Assembly (NCBI GenBank): GCA_002917775.1
Contig: KZ627161.1
Span: forward strand, 762,417 to 826,416
Length of the DNA: 64,000 bases
Source: Glaciozyma antarctica PI12
Lineage: Eukaryota; Basidiomycota; Microbotryomycetes; Kriegeriales; Camptobasidiaceae
Direction: 5' to 3'
Every line of letters starts with the position of its first letter. Within the stretch, counting starts at the first letter, position 1. The position numbers were made by a program, and so were the translations under genes. This document shows, piece after piece, positions 44,860-58,633 of this stretch. Under the pieces are notes generated by a model. It saw only the letters and a list, made by a program, of their open reading frames with translations, had not been told where the DNA came from and did not search any database.

Positions 44860-46928
44860 ATGCTCCTCTCCCTCGGCGTCCTGGCACTTGCCTCCGTGGC
44901 GACTGCGACTCCTCTCAACACCTTCAAGCCTCACAACGGCGACTTTTCTATCCCCATCGTTCGCCGATCGCGCACGAGCCGGACGACCGAAGACTACCTG
45001 GCAGGGCAAATGGCTCAAGTGCACTCGCGGTACGGCGCGCCTGAGTCGCAGAAGAGGGCGGTGGCGGGTTTGGTGAGTCTCTTGAGCAGCTGTGCGAGGA
45101 AGGGAAGGAGCTGACGAGCTGGTGCGCGCAGGCTATGAAGAATGGTGCGTGCTGAGCTGCTGGAGGAGAGGTCGGAGATGAGGAGCTGACCAGGCCTTGG
45201 CGCAGCTTTTGGTGATGGTGCGGGCTCTCGTTCGTTGAGCAGCTAGGAGGAGAGCTAACACGCAGTTGAACCAGCTCAATATTACGGCGCGATCGACGTT
45301 GGAACTCCTCCAAAGCCCTTCGAGGTCATGTACGTCCTCGCCGAGCCTTGTACGCCTCCCAGGCTCGCAAGCTGACGTACGTGTTCGTTCAGCATCGACA
45401 CAGGTTCGAGTGACCTTTGGCTAGCGGCTGCGCCTTGCACGGGCTGCGATACCGACACTCCTCTCTACAATACGGCCGAATCCTCGACCGCGGAGACAAG
45501 CACTGCTGAATTCAGCATTGTTTATGTCCGTCGACCTTCCCCTTTCCCTGCATCTTCTTCGGTAACTAACGCTTGTTACTGCAGGGATCTGGAGATGCGA
45601 GTGGACTGCTCGTGCGCGACCAAGTTACGATCGCTGGACTCGGAGGATCTCAGGTGCGTGACAGCGAACGTCGGTCGCTGCGATGGATAACTTACGTCGC
45701 CTACCTGCCTAGGTCTTTGCGGCGGCGACTACGTCCACCAACGTCGTCAGTGGTGCTGTTTCGGGCATCCTTGGAGCGGGTTGGGCGTCAATCGCGAGCT
45801 CGGGAGCGACTCCTCTCCTGCAGGCCCTCTGGGAGAACGGCGACCTCACCGAGAACCTCTTCGCCTTTGCTTTCACGCGCTTCGTCAACAACACTGCCGC
45901 GTTCGTTCCCTTTCACTCCGAGCGCGTACGAGGCATTCGCTGATCGAGCGGTCTGCAGAACCGATATCATAGAGCCTGGAGGCTACCTCACCATCGGCGG
46001 TCTCAACTCGAGTCTCTACCAGGGCGAATTCAACTGGGTGCCGTTGACGGACGCCGGATCATATTGGCTGATTCCCCTGGAGGACATCGCGATTCGCGGG
46101 TCGTCGCTAGGGATCACCAGCACGACGGGGGTTGCGATCGACTCGGGCACCTGTGCGTCTTCCTCTCTCGCAGGAGTGATGCTGGTAGGAACTGAATGAT
46201 TCATTATGCAGCTTTGATTGGAGGACCTCCCGCCGACGTCGCCGCCATCTACGCCGCCATTCCTGGCTCTCAGCCCGTCACCGTTCAGGGACAGACGTGC
46301 GTTTCGCTCCTCGACTGCGCTCAAGGCGTCCTGCTGACGGCGCTTCGCTTTCGCAGCGGCTATTACGGCTATCCTTGCGCCACGAACATCAACATGACCG
46401 TCTCGTTCGGTGGCCAGGCGATCTCGATCTTGGACGTCGACTTCAACGCTGGTCAGAGCAGCACGCGAAGCGACATCTGCCTCGGAGCCTTCTTCGAGGT
46501 CGAGACGTCTGCTCGATCTCCCAACTGGGTACGGTCTTCGGTTGGCTTTCGTCGTTACTTTCGCTCACGCATTCCTCTCCAGATCTTCGGTGCCGTCTTT
46601 ATGAAGAACGTCTGCAAGTCCCTTTCGCTGCTGCTCACTCGACTCGCTCTAACCTCTTCGCACAGACACGGCCTTCCGATTTGCCCCCGACCCTGCCATC
46701 GGGTTCGCCACCCTCTCTCCTCAAGCGAACGCGCTCAGCGGAGTCGATATTGGCGATTTGGCGACGTCTGGAACGAACGACGCGACGACGAACGGGGGAA
46801 CGACGAACGGTGGAACGACGAGTGGTGGAGCGGGGACGGCGCCGGCGAGTGGAGGAGCGAAGGGGCTGTGGCCGTCGGTCGGGTTGGGGCTGTTGGCGGT
46901 GGTGGGAGTTGTTGGAGCTGGTATTTGA
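44860..46928 (+). CDS. Secreted/cell-surface pepsin-like aspartyl protease
   Basis: ATG 44860 opens a signal peptide (MLLSLGVLALASVATATP), then a propeptide with a KR site (ESQKRAVAG). The mature part shows QYYGAIDVGTPPKPFEV, the first catalytic motif IDTGSSDLWLAAAPCTGC, GSGDASGLLVRDQVTIAGLG, GGYLTIGGLNSSLYQGEFNW, the second catalytic motif VAIDSGTSLIGGPPADVAA, and the C-lobe IFGAVFMKNVYTAFRF then PAIGFATLS. The end is a Thr/Gly/Ser-rich linker (TTNGGTTNGGTTSGGAG) and a hydrophobic terminus LGLLAVVGVVGAGI, as in GPI-anchored yapsin-like enzymes. Both DTG and DSG are intact, so it should be active at acidic pH outside the cell. At least nine short introns. A worn paralogue sits just upstream. 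Confidence 0.92.
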
Positions 46929-47242
46929 GGAGAGTAATTGCAGGAAGTACACACGCTTTCGTATTCGACTTTGAGAGGAGGAAGAGCGCTCCTCTCCTCT
47001 TTCGCTTGCCTCCGCGGAACACGCGTCATTAATTTAATCCTGATAAGGGGACAGATTAGAGTAAATTTAATCAGAGTTTTCAATGTGAGCGGCGAGGAAG
47101 GATGGTTGCTCTTCATCCTCTCGGTTCCTTCCCCCCTCCGCCCCCCTTTAGACTCTCCTCCTCACCTACTCTACACGACCCTCGTTCCAGCAGCAACACC
47201 AGCTCTCGAACGACTCAAAACAACCAAAACCTCAACTTACCC
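46929..47242. other. Intergenic: DED1 promoter
   Basis: Holds an AT-rich stretch (about 47030-47085) and a pyrimidine-rich run before the DED1 ATG. No gene is seen. Confidence 0.5.
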
Positions 47243-49735
<2,493 letters not shown>

Positions 49736-50333
49736 GCGACTCGCGACTCCCTCTTTCGACTCCCCACTCTTTCTTTCAACCCTCTCGACATACTCCCTTT
49801 CCCTCGACATACATTTTCATCAGTTCCCCTCGCCATTCACCTTTCGACTCCCCTTCCTTCTCACTGCTACACCGACCGCGCAACATCATGGACGATCAAA
49901 ACCTAGACGACTACTTTTCCGAGGCACAGGGCGGCTCTCGGCGTGGACAAGAGACCTTGACTGGTCATCTACTCTACGTCTTCTCGCTATAGACCCAACC
50001 GTCGCCCGTGCTTCGACACCCCCCCTTCCCCCCTCCTCTCTCTCTCCGTCGTCATTTTCATCATCCTATCCCCGTCGCAGAGGCAACTCGATGCGTCAGC
50101 ATTTAGATACCCTTTGCGCTTTCCAGCGTTGTAATCGCAGCTGTAACCACCTCCATTTCCGTTTTCGTGCGTCTGTGAGAGAGAGAGAGAACGAGCGTCG
50201 CGAGATCGTTCTTGCTCGGGGCGACGGCCGTCGTTCGGCCGAACAGGCCTGCCGAAATCTTGCTGAGTCGGCGCAGGCGCTCCTCCTTCTGTTTGTCCCC
50301 CCGCTTCCCCGCGCAACTCCAATCTCAAGCAGG
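49736..50333. other. DED1 3' region and leader of the DHA1 transporter
   Basis: A 598-base stretch containing a 34-codon frame from an ATG at 49888 (MDDQNLDDYFSEAQGGSRRG onward, stop at 49992). It could be an upstream ORF or first exon of the transporter mRNA. Pyrimidine-rich runs lie at about 49995-50070. No other gene is seen. Confidence 0.4.
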
Positions 50334-52826
50334 ATGTCATCAGCGCCTCCCCTACTGCTCTCCAGTGGAGATCTGGAGCGAGGACCACATGAGCACCATG
50401 GGGCACCACGAACCGAAGCGCTCGAAGCTGAGAGCGGGCTGATGTGGGATCCTCTACGGAAGGAATGGATCACGGACGAGGAAGCGGGGTCGGAGGAAGG
50501 GGGTACGGCGGTGGGAGTGGAGAAATTGGAGAAAGGGGAGGTGGTGTGGATGGAGTGGGAGGAGAACGATACAGAGAACCCGTTTTGGTGGTCGACGACG
50601 AGGAAGTGGATCACGACTTGGATCACTTGCTTGTTTACGTTGGCGGTGTGAGTGATTTTGAGCTGAGTGGAAGTGCGAGAGCTGAGCAAGTGCTGTACAG
50701 TGCGATCGCGGGGTCGGCGTTTGCGATAGGAACTGCTTCTCTCATTGAGGACCTCGGCTGCTCGAGGATCCTCGCGGTTCTGGGGTTGTCGGCCTTTCCC
50801 TTAGGTTTCGGACTCGCCCCACTGCTCCTCGCTCCCTTCTCAGAGTGAGCTTGATCTCTCCGCGTTGGATCTCGGGCTGACTTTGACTCGCAGAGCCTAC
50901 GGACGATGTGAGTCGCCTCCCTTCCTCCCTGTGCTCGCTCGCTGATGAGTCGCAGATACCATGTATGCCGCTTCCTCCTTGTTCTACGTTATCTTCCTCA
51001 TCCCGACGGCGCTGGGCCAAAATATCGCCACCGTGATCGTCGGCAGATTTATAGGAGGTTGCGCCGCTTCTACGGTGAGCTTTCGCGCGAAGACCTGCGA
51101 TAGGTCGTAATGATCGTGTTCGTCTTGCAGGGCTCCACGCTTGTGGGAGGGACGATCGCGGATTTGTTCGAGGCGTCGAACCGAGGTGAGTTCCGCGCTT
51201 CGCCTGCGAAGGTCTCTCCTGACGATTTCGCGTCCTCCAGGCTTACCGATGGTTCGCCAGTCCCATTCGCTCAAAGCGTACCAGCACTGACGAAGCACCC
51301 GCAGGCCATCTTCTCAGTCTGTGCGTTTGCTGGAACCGGTACGTCGTCGAGGTGCGCGTTCGCTACCTCCCGCTCACGCTCGTTCGGAACAGGTCTCGGT
51401 CCAGGAGTCATGGGATACGTTGCTCAGAACCTCGGTTGGCGATGGATCCAGTACTTGCAGATGATCATGGGCGGAATCCTCTTCATCGCGCTGGTAGGCT
51501 TCACGCGCGAGACGCGAGGTGCGCAGTTCCCGTCTTGTGATGTCGACGCCACATTGACGCGGTTGAATGCGTAGGATCGGTCATCCTTTCCCGGAGGGCC
51601 GCGAGGATGAGGAAGGAGACGGGTGATCAGAGGTACCAGTGCCGAACGGACGCTGAGCGAGCGAGCTTGCTGGTTCTGATCAAGGTCAGTATGAGTCGGC
51701 CTATTTGTGAGTCGCTTTCTCTTTTGCTGCTTCCCAGGAGCACTATCTGACGTTCCTCCGCAGACCTTCTCTTCACCGAGGCAATAGTGTTTTTCTTCAG
51801 CTTATGGATTGCCTGTGAGTCGTCGCTCCCCGCTCTTCGTTCGCTTGCTCACTTTTCCGACTTCCAGTCGCTTGGGGATTCATGTACCTCACTCTCCAAG
51901 CAATCCCCCTGATCATGACCAACGTCTACGGATTCAAGGAAGGCGCCACTGGGCTCACCTTCTTCTCCATCGTCGTCGCCGCCTTCCTAGGCCTCGGAGC
52001 GAACGTATTCCAGGAGAAATTGTACACCAAGAACTGTTGAGCTTGCACGTACTCGCCTCGTCGTTCCTCGCTGACTCCCTCGCCGCGTCCGCAGTTCCTA
52101 CACGCGGGCCTGAAGCTCGCTTATACGCCAGCTGCATTGCGGGACTCCTCTTCCCAGGTGCGTCTTCCTCGAGCTCCCTAGAGGTGAATTAGGGCTGAAC
52201 GGTCGCGTCGCAGCTGGCATTTTCATCATCGCATTCTCGCAAGGTCGTGGGAGTTTCATGGGACCTGTTATCGGCATGACTATTGTGGGTCTCGCGCCGG
52301 TTTATGGCAGATACGCTCGCTGACGAGGCCTATACGTGCAGTTATTCACCGGCATCTACACCATCGTTCGTTCTGCGTCCGAATTGCTCTCTGCGGGGCG
52401 TCTCGCTGATCCTGATCCTCCCGCAGTACCTCGCAACATTCAACTATCTCGCAGATTGCTACACCCTAGTACGTTCCCTTCCTCCGTACGTCGACCTAAA
52501 TTGACTCACCGCTGGCAGTACGCATCGAGTGCGCTATCGGGCCAATCCCTCTGCCGCAACCTCGCTGGAGCGGCATTCCCACTCTTTACGAACGCCATGT
52601 ACGAGCAATTAGGGTACCAGTGGGCGACTTTCCTTGCTGGCTGTTTGGCGTTACTCCTCGCCGCGACGCCTTGGGTGCTGATGCGATATGGACCTCGGAT
52701 TCGAGCGAGCGTGAGTCGGTTTCTCGTCTGATCGTTTGGTTGAGGAGGGTTGAGCTGATTCCGCTCTTGCAGTCCAAGTTTGCAAAAGAGCTGGAACGAT
52801 TGCATAGTGGAGCGAAGCTGGGTTGA
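50334..52826 (+). CDS. Major facilitator transporter, DHA1 (drug/polyamine:H+ antiporter) type
   Basis: The cytosolic N-terminus (MSSAPPLLLSSGDLERGPHE through WMEWEENDTENPFWWSTTRK) leads to the first helix WITTWITCLFTLAV. Helices and loops in order include AIAGSAFAIGTASLIEDLGC, FPLGFGLAPLLLAPFSE, YTMYAASSLFYVIFLIPTAL, VGRFIGGCAAST then GSTLVGGTIADLF, GLPMAIFSVCAFAGTG (the DHA1 'GxPMA' loop), LGPGVMGYVAQNLGWRWIQY, MYLTLQAIPLIMTNVYGFKE, LYASCIAGLLFP, NYLADCYTLYASSALSGQSL and FTNAMYEQLGYQWATFLAGC. This suits the plasma-membrane DHA1 family that includes yeast TPO1 and FLR1. Substrate cannot be assigned. More than ten short introns; tail ELERLHSGAKLG. ATG 50334 is the first in this frame after the leader. 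Confidence 0.92.
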
Positions 52827-53766
52827 GAGTAGTACTTGTCGCATCGATTGTATTTTATCTCTCGCACTCCAATTTTCGTTCTTCTTCGCCCGTTTCGGTG
52901 TTACATACTCTTTTCCTCGAGTACGCCTCTGCCCTGTTCATTCTGAGATCGTGTTCACTTTAACGAAAAGAAGAAGTGAAATTGCGATCGAGAGAGAGCG
53001 TGGGATTAGAGGCCCGAGCTCAAAGCTGGTTGCCTCTTCTTTCTCCTCCTGAATCCCTTCTATCGACCGACTACGCCTTCCCGCCGGACTCGAATCAACC
53101 TCGCTGTCTAGGTGTACTCCTTGGGCAGACTATCCGCCACTTGGTTCTACCAGGAAAATTCCACAAGTCCTGTACGAGTCTCGAGACAACTCAGTCCCCT
53201 CCTCCGCCCTCCGCCCGCCCGCGACCGGTCACCCTCTCCTCGCAACTCCAACCCTCCTCAACGTACTAGCCGCTCGAGACAAGTCTTATCCTTTTGGATC
53301 CAACCTCCGGAGGTCAGTCATCTCGTCCACACCTCGGTCGCGTTGCACCCGAGTCGTTGGCTTCAGAGCGGGGGGAGGGAAAGCTAACTGGCTTCGCTGG
53401 CACGCAGATCACCTTGGAAAAGCTTTCTGGACCTTCTCCTCTGCAGCAAGCATCCTAGCACGCATCGGCAGTGAGTTTGACGTTGCATACGGCCGCACTT
53501 TGATCCTTGCTCAACTCTCTTTCCCCAGGCCACCCCAGGCACGAACGCTCGACAAAACTACAGCACGGCATCACCGTGCGTCTAAACGCTCTCTCTGGTG
53601 CTCTCACAGACGCTGAAAAATCTCTTCCACAGCCTTCCGCCCTTCTGCGTCCTCCCACACGACCCGCGCGCCGCAGACGACACGTCCAACCTCGCGCGTA
53701 TCGCCCGACTCGTACCAGCGAATTACGTTCGCTCCGGCATTTGGACGCACCACCTCGAAGCTCACG
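52827..53766. other. Intergenic: leader/promoter of the AT-hook gene
   Basis: A 940-base region after the transporter stop. A GTGAGTTTG donor-like site at about 53469 and a CTTTCCCCAG acceptor-like site near 53529 suggest a 5'UTR intron for the next gene. The open frames here are Arg/Pro/Ser-rich with no domain, and I dismissed them. Confidence 0.4.
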
Positions 53767-56276
53767 ATGTCTGCGTCTTCGGACGATTCCGAGTACAAAG
53801 TGCGGGGTCGAAAGGCCTCCCCCTCTCAGACCCCGAAGGGTAGAGCGACGAGGCAATCTCCGGATAAGCAGCCCTCGATCAGTCGTGCGAACGGGAGGTT
53901 TGTCTCCACCACGGATGGTGGTACGTCGTCGCGAGATCCCGAGGACGATTCCGGCGTCGAACAAGTGGACGACAGCGGTGAAACGACTTCGCGCTCCGCG
54001 ACAGCCAAGTCCCCCGAGTTGGGCCTGTCTCCCAGCCTGGCCGACACGCGACACGCTTCTTCCTCCCTCTCCGAACACTCGAGCAAATCCCCCACTCCTC
54101 CCAGCGTCCCCCAACCCTCCTCCCGATCTCGCCAACCCGTCGAAGTCCCCCAACGCCAAACCGCCTCTACCTCCACCTCCTCCTCTCCAAAGCGACGAAG
54201 ATCCCAAGCCCAAGAAGCGCGGGTTTTCAGCCAAGAAACGACCCGCCGTCTCGAGCAGCGACGAGAGCGACACGACCCAAGTCCCTACTCCCAAACCTCG
54301 CAAAGTCGGCCGACCCCGCGCTCAACCTAAACATATCGCACCTCCCAGTCGACTGACGAGCGGCGAGGACGTCGACCCCGTCGAGAATGGCTCTTCGGCG
54401 AACAAGTCGGGCGACGAGGATTCGAACGGATCGGGGAGCGAGGAGGACGCTCCGGCGCGCGTTACGGCCCAAGCGAAACCTGCTCGCGGGAGAGGTCGTC
54501 CACGAGGCAGACGGTCGTTCCCAGCTTCTCGCGCCGTCCCTCGCTCCGCAGCTTCCTCGGCGCCTACTTCGAAGACCAAGTCGACTTCGGCTTCGGCGTC
54601 GGCGTCTGAGATGATTGCTGCGTACGGAGGAGGAGGAGTGAGAGCGACGAGAGCGACGGTCACTTTACCGGCGGGGTATATTGAGGGAGTCAAGAGTACG
54701 AGGATGACCAAGGCGAGGAGTGAGAGCGTGCCGGCGCAGACGGAGGTGGTAGAGGAGGAGGAGGAGGTAGTCGAGGTCAAAGGGAAGAAGAACGGGAAGG
54801 GGAAGGGGAAGGGGAAGGAGAAGCGTGAGGAGGATCAGAAGGAGGAGGAGGAGAAGGTCGAGGAGAAGCCGACGTTTGAGCCTGAGAGGACGACTTTTTG
54901 TGCGTCTCCTTTTCTGTTCGTGTTCTGGGAGAAGCTGGTGACTGATGATACTCTTTTTGCAGCGAAAAGGCGCAAGGTCGACACGGGCGCAGCTGAACGA
55001 GCCGCCGAGCGCGCCGCCGTCCGACTCAGTCTTCTCGACCAGCTCGACCAAGAAGCAGAGCGTGTCGAAAGCGGGACGCACCCTCTCATCGGACGGACCT
55101 GCGAACGTCTCGCCGAAGAGAAGGCGCGGAGGTTGGCGAACTTGGCGCGCTGTAGGGAGGAGCGAGAGTTGGAGCTCGAGCGGCATTTGGCGGCGGAGAC
55201 GGAGGCGATTTGGAGGCAGTGGGCTGTACGTTCTTTCGAGTGTTTTTGGAGGAGGAACGTCAGGCTGATGCGCTTCGTTGCATAGGACGCTAAGGATGTT
55301 CTGAGGATGGATTTGTACCTCGCGAATCACGATCAGCTCAAGCAGCTCATTTACGAGGAGAAGGCGTACCCGTTCCGTGAGTTTCTCAACTGCTTTTCGT
55401 ATGCGACAGGAACTCATCGCCGCTCGTATCGCAGTGCGCGACCATCCCCTCCTCGTCAGCTCTCACAACCTCCCTCCCGTCCCCTACTTCCGCGCCCCCC
55501 TCTCCCCGACTCTCGCCGCCACCTACCCTCCTCGAAGCAAGATCCTCAGCAGCGAATACCTCGAGCCACCTCCCGTCAACCCCGCGCTGGACCATTCGGT
55601 ATGGGAGCTCTCGTCGTCCGAGATCGCCGACGACCTCGCCATCTTTGCCGACTTTGCTGCCCTCCCTCCTCCTCCTCCTTCTCTTCCTCAGCACGCGCCA
55701 ATCCCAGGGTACCACTACCCACTCTATGCGCCCAATCACCCCGCCGGATCGACGACCTTCCACCCTCCTCCTCCTCCCCTCGCGGCCGCCCCTCCCCATT
55801 CCCACTTTTACTCCAAGCCCGCCGAAGCTGCCTCGCCCGATCATCGCCTCTTCCCCTCCCCTTCGACCACGAAACCCGTCCCTGCGACTCGCATGAATTT
55901 CGACATCCCTCCTCGCACCAACTTCGACTCGACCAAGCCCGTCCCGCACCCGAATCCCTACAGCGCGTTCGGCCTCCCTTCTATCGCAAGTCTCGACGCT
56001 CCTCGACGACCACCAGGACCTCTGGACGTAGCTCCGAAGTACGGAGGAGGAGCCGGGACGTCCCTCCTCCCCGCTTTCGCCCCTTCGCACGTCGATTGCA
56101 GGGTCGCAGCTACAGCGACGACGGGATGGCACCCCCTTGGAGCGGCGGCGGCGCCTAAGGCTGCGGCACCGGTGGGAGTTCCGGCGGCGTGGGGAGCTCC
56201 GACGACGGCTCCTGTCGCACCGAGGGTGGTGCCGTATCAGGCGAAGGCTCCTCCGGCGTATCAGTACTGGGGATAG
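53767..56276 (+). CDS. AT-hook-containing nuclear protein, unknown
   Basis: ATG 53767 begins MSASSDDSEYKVRGRKASPS, a Ser/Thr/Asp-rich disordered region. Next comes PKKRGFSAKKRPAVSSSDES, then AT-hook-like cores (KPRKVGRPRAQP and ARGRGRPRGRRSF), which bind the minor groove of AT-rich DNA. A Lys/Glu-rich stretch (KGKKNGKGKGKGKEKREEDQ) and a helical region follow: RLSLLDQLDQEAERVESGTH, RELELERHLAAETEAIWRQW, DAKDVLRMDLYLANHDQLKQ, LIYEEKAYPFR, MRQELIAARIAVRDHPLLVS. The C-terminus is Pro/Tyr/Ala-rich, ending PPAYQYWG. The helical block looks conserved but I cannot name it; a chromatin role is a guess. Frame changes by one base at about 54100-54230 without a well-formed intron, so the model there is provisional. 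Two clear introns follow ERTTF and IWRQWA. Confidence 0.72.
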
Positions 56277-56395
56277 AGGAGGGAATACGAAACCTAGCTG
56301 TTTAACCTCGACGTTTGAGCGAGAGAAGAGAGTGTGCGCTTTTGAGACCCCTGAGGAACCTGAGTCAGCTTTCGCCCTTTCTCCCTCCTCCCGCC

Positions 56396-57168
56396 ATGTC
56401 GTCCAGTGAACAAGTGAGCATCTTCTACGGGACGGTAGACCTCGGGTAACCTCGCACCCCAGCCTCGCTACCGCCTCATCGGCACGCCTTTCTCCACCTT
56501 CACCCGCTCCGTGGCCCTCGTCCTCGAAGCCAAAGGACTCCCCTACGAGCAACTAACAATCGCGTACGCCGCTCCCTCCCTCCTCTACTCCCTCTCACCG
56601 CTCTCCCAGCCCCCACTCCGCCTCCGCCCAATCGCACCACCCCCTAGGCTTCATTCCAGTCCTCTACGACCTCCGCACCTCCACACGCCTCTCCGAGACG
56701 TCCGCTATCATAGCGTACCTCGAACGAACGCACCCTTCTCCCCCTCTCCTCGTTCCTACACCACCGACGATCCTACAAGAGTGCGTTCAGGAGCTCATGA
56801 GCTTCGCCGCGACGCACCTCTTTCCCAAGATCGAGTTCGGGGTCGTCAAACCTCGTGTAGCAGCGATGGACGAGGGCACAGCGAGCGAGGATGAGATTGC
56901 AGAGAGCGTACGAGGGGGAGTGGAGGCGCTTAAGCCTGTCTTACGCGCGCTGGAGGGGATGCTGGGAGATGGACCTTATGCGGTTGGAAAGAGGATCACA
57001 GCGGCGGATTGTTTGCTGTACCCGCCTATTGCGGATCTCAGAGCTGTGCCGGAGGGGAGAGTGCTCGAGGCGTTTATGAAGATCTCGGCGTGGAGCACGT
57101 TCTTTGAGACGACGGAGGCAGCGGGGGAGACGGAGGAAGGGACGCTCGCGCTAGGAGCGAGGCCGTAG
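56396..57168 (+). CDS. Glutathione S-transferase family protein
   Basis: A tiny first exon (MSSSEQ) precedes an intron. The N-terminal thioredoxin-like domain reads PRYRLIGTPFSTFTRSVALV, LEAKGLPYEQLTIA and, after another intron, HPLGFIPVLYDLRTSTRLSE with TSAIIAYLERTHPSPPLL. SETSAIIAYLE is the glutathione gamma-glutamyl contact (the usual 'ES/ET' loop). The helical C-domain has ECVQELMSFAATHLFPKIEF, ALKPVLRALEGMLGDGPYAV and RITAADCLLYPPIADLRAVP, which includes the conserved N-capping box with Asp. About 235 residues, typical of cytosolic GSTs. Sub-class not assigned. It ends only 42 bases from the stop of the convergent SDR gene. Confidence 0.88.
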
Positions 57169-57210
57169 ATCGTGCACCGCGTAATCAAGTTGTATATTCC
57201 CAGAAAGTGA

Positions 57211-58416
57211 CTAGAGCTTGGGCTCAGAGTAGCCGCGACCTGCGAGGAGGGAACCTCCGTCGATGGGGTTGAGCGTTCCGGACGTGTGGGCTCCGGAGCG
57301 CGAGACGAGGAAGAGCATGAGGCCCGCGATATCCTCGGCCGTTCCGATGCGACCTGGATATGCGAGGCGTTAGTTCGAGTGGCGAGAGCGAGAGAGATTC
57401 GACGAACCCATGGGGTGGGCAGCGGCGAGCTTGTCGCCTTCCTTATCGATTCCGTACTGCGTCATCTTGGAGGGGAAGACTCCGGGAAGGATGGCGTTGA
57501 CGGTAATCTTCTTGGGTCCCAAGGTAACTGCGAGGGTCGAAGTGAGGTGGTTGGCAGCAGCCTTCGACGTGTTGTCTGCGAAGACGACTCGGTCAGCGAA
57601 AGCGGGTCGTCGAGGCGCAGATTGCACGCACAACTCCAGAGTCCGGTTCCAGCATCAGCGAGACCAGTGTCCTGGGCCTTGGGGTCGAGACCCGCGACCA
57701 TATTAGATAATAATAACCCGTCCGGGGTTGGTGTTGGTCGCGTCCTTCTCAAGCAGAGGCGTGAGGCTGCGAACGGAACAAGTCAGGACTACGACTTTCG
57801 CAAGCAGCAGAAGACAGCGCACCCCGCAGTGACTAGAAGGAGCAATGCATCAGCTCCTGCGTTCGGAATCTGGCTTCGAGGAAGGCGCACGGTAGAAGAT
57901 GGCCTTGACGTTCGTCGCAATCACGCGATCCCATCCCTGCGCCTCAGGAAAGTCCTCGTACTTGGCTCCCCACGTAGTACCCGAGTTGTTAATCAGCTGG
58001 ACGAAGCAGAGGCGTTAGCTAGCGGCCTTCGAGAGCTCCTCCCCAAGTTCAACGTACGATGTTGAGCTTGTTCGTCCGCTTGAAGACCTCCGCGACCAAC
58101 GCGTCGCAGCCTGCCTTAGTTCCAATGTCGGCTACGATATACTCGCACTTGCCAGGTCCGTCCTTGGTCAAGCGGTCCGCGACCTCCTTCAACTGTCCCG
58201 CCTTGCGAGACGCGATGAAGACGTGCGCGCCGTTCTGGCATAGCGCAGCCGCAAACATGCTGCCCAAGCCCGATCCCCCTCCAGTGACCAGCGCGACGCG
58301 ATCTTTAAGGGAGAGAGAGGAGCTGGATCAGCTGGAGCGGTCCTGCAGAGGAGTGAGCGAGACGAACCGCTGAGGTTTCCGAAGAGGTTGTCCCTGTGGA
58401 GCTGTGCTGGTGCCAT
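57211..58416 (-). CDS. Short-chain dehydrogenase/reductase (3-oxoacyl-ACP-reductase-like)
   Basis: ATG 58416 gives MAPAQLHRDNLFGNLSG, then after an intron DRVALVTGGGSGLGSMFAAA (Rossmann TGGGSGLG), GAHVFIASRKAGQLKEVADR, CEYIVADIGTKAGCDALVAE, LINNSGTTWGAKYEDFPEAQ, GWDRVIATNVKAIFY, RVIIISNMVAGLDPK (active Ser), GLWSYNTSKAAANHLTSTLA (Tyr/Lys pair, assembled across a GTGCGT intron) and KITVNAILPGVFPSKMTQYG. The tail is TSGTLNPIDGGSLLAGRG then YSEPKL. This resembles rhamnolipid-RhlG / 3-oxoacyl-reductase type SDRs, NADPH enzymes of unknown substrate here. Catalytic residues are intact. About six exons, some 300 residues. Confidence 0.87.
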
Positions 58417-58633
58417 TCTGAGTGCTTGAGCTGGTGTATCGAGGTCGGTGGGCGCTTGGTTGCTGTTGAGGAGAGGTAGAAGGAAAAGCAAGGAGTCTCC
58501 CCGCACCGGCTCTCCGCTCCTTACTCGGAGCGGAGAAATTAATTGGGCCTCAAATCGCTAGGTCCTAGAAGCTAGTAGGAAACTCGTGTTTTTCTCGGGG
58601 TGCGTGTTGACTGAGACGAACCAACGACGCCGG

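Noticed and set aside
53507-53766. Upstream extension of the AT-hook gene in its downstream frame
   Set aside because: Arg/Pro-rich sequence with leader-like features; the Ser/Asp-rich frame from the ATG at 53767 looks more protein-like.
55386-56552. 388-codon minus-strand frame
   Set aside because: Arg-rich shadow of the Pro-rich C-terminus of the AT-hook protein gene; no domain and no splice logic.
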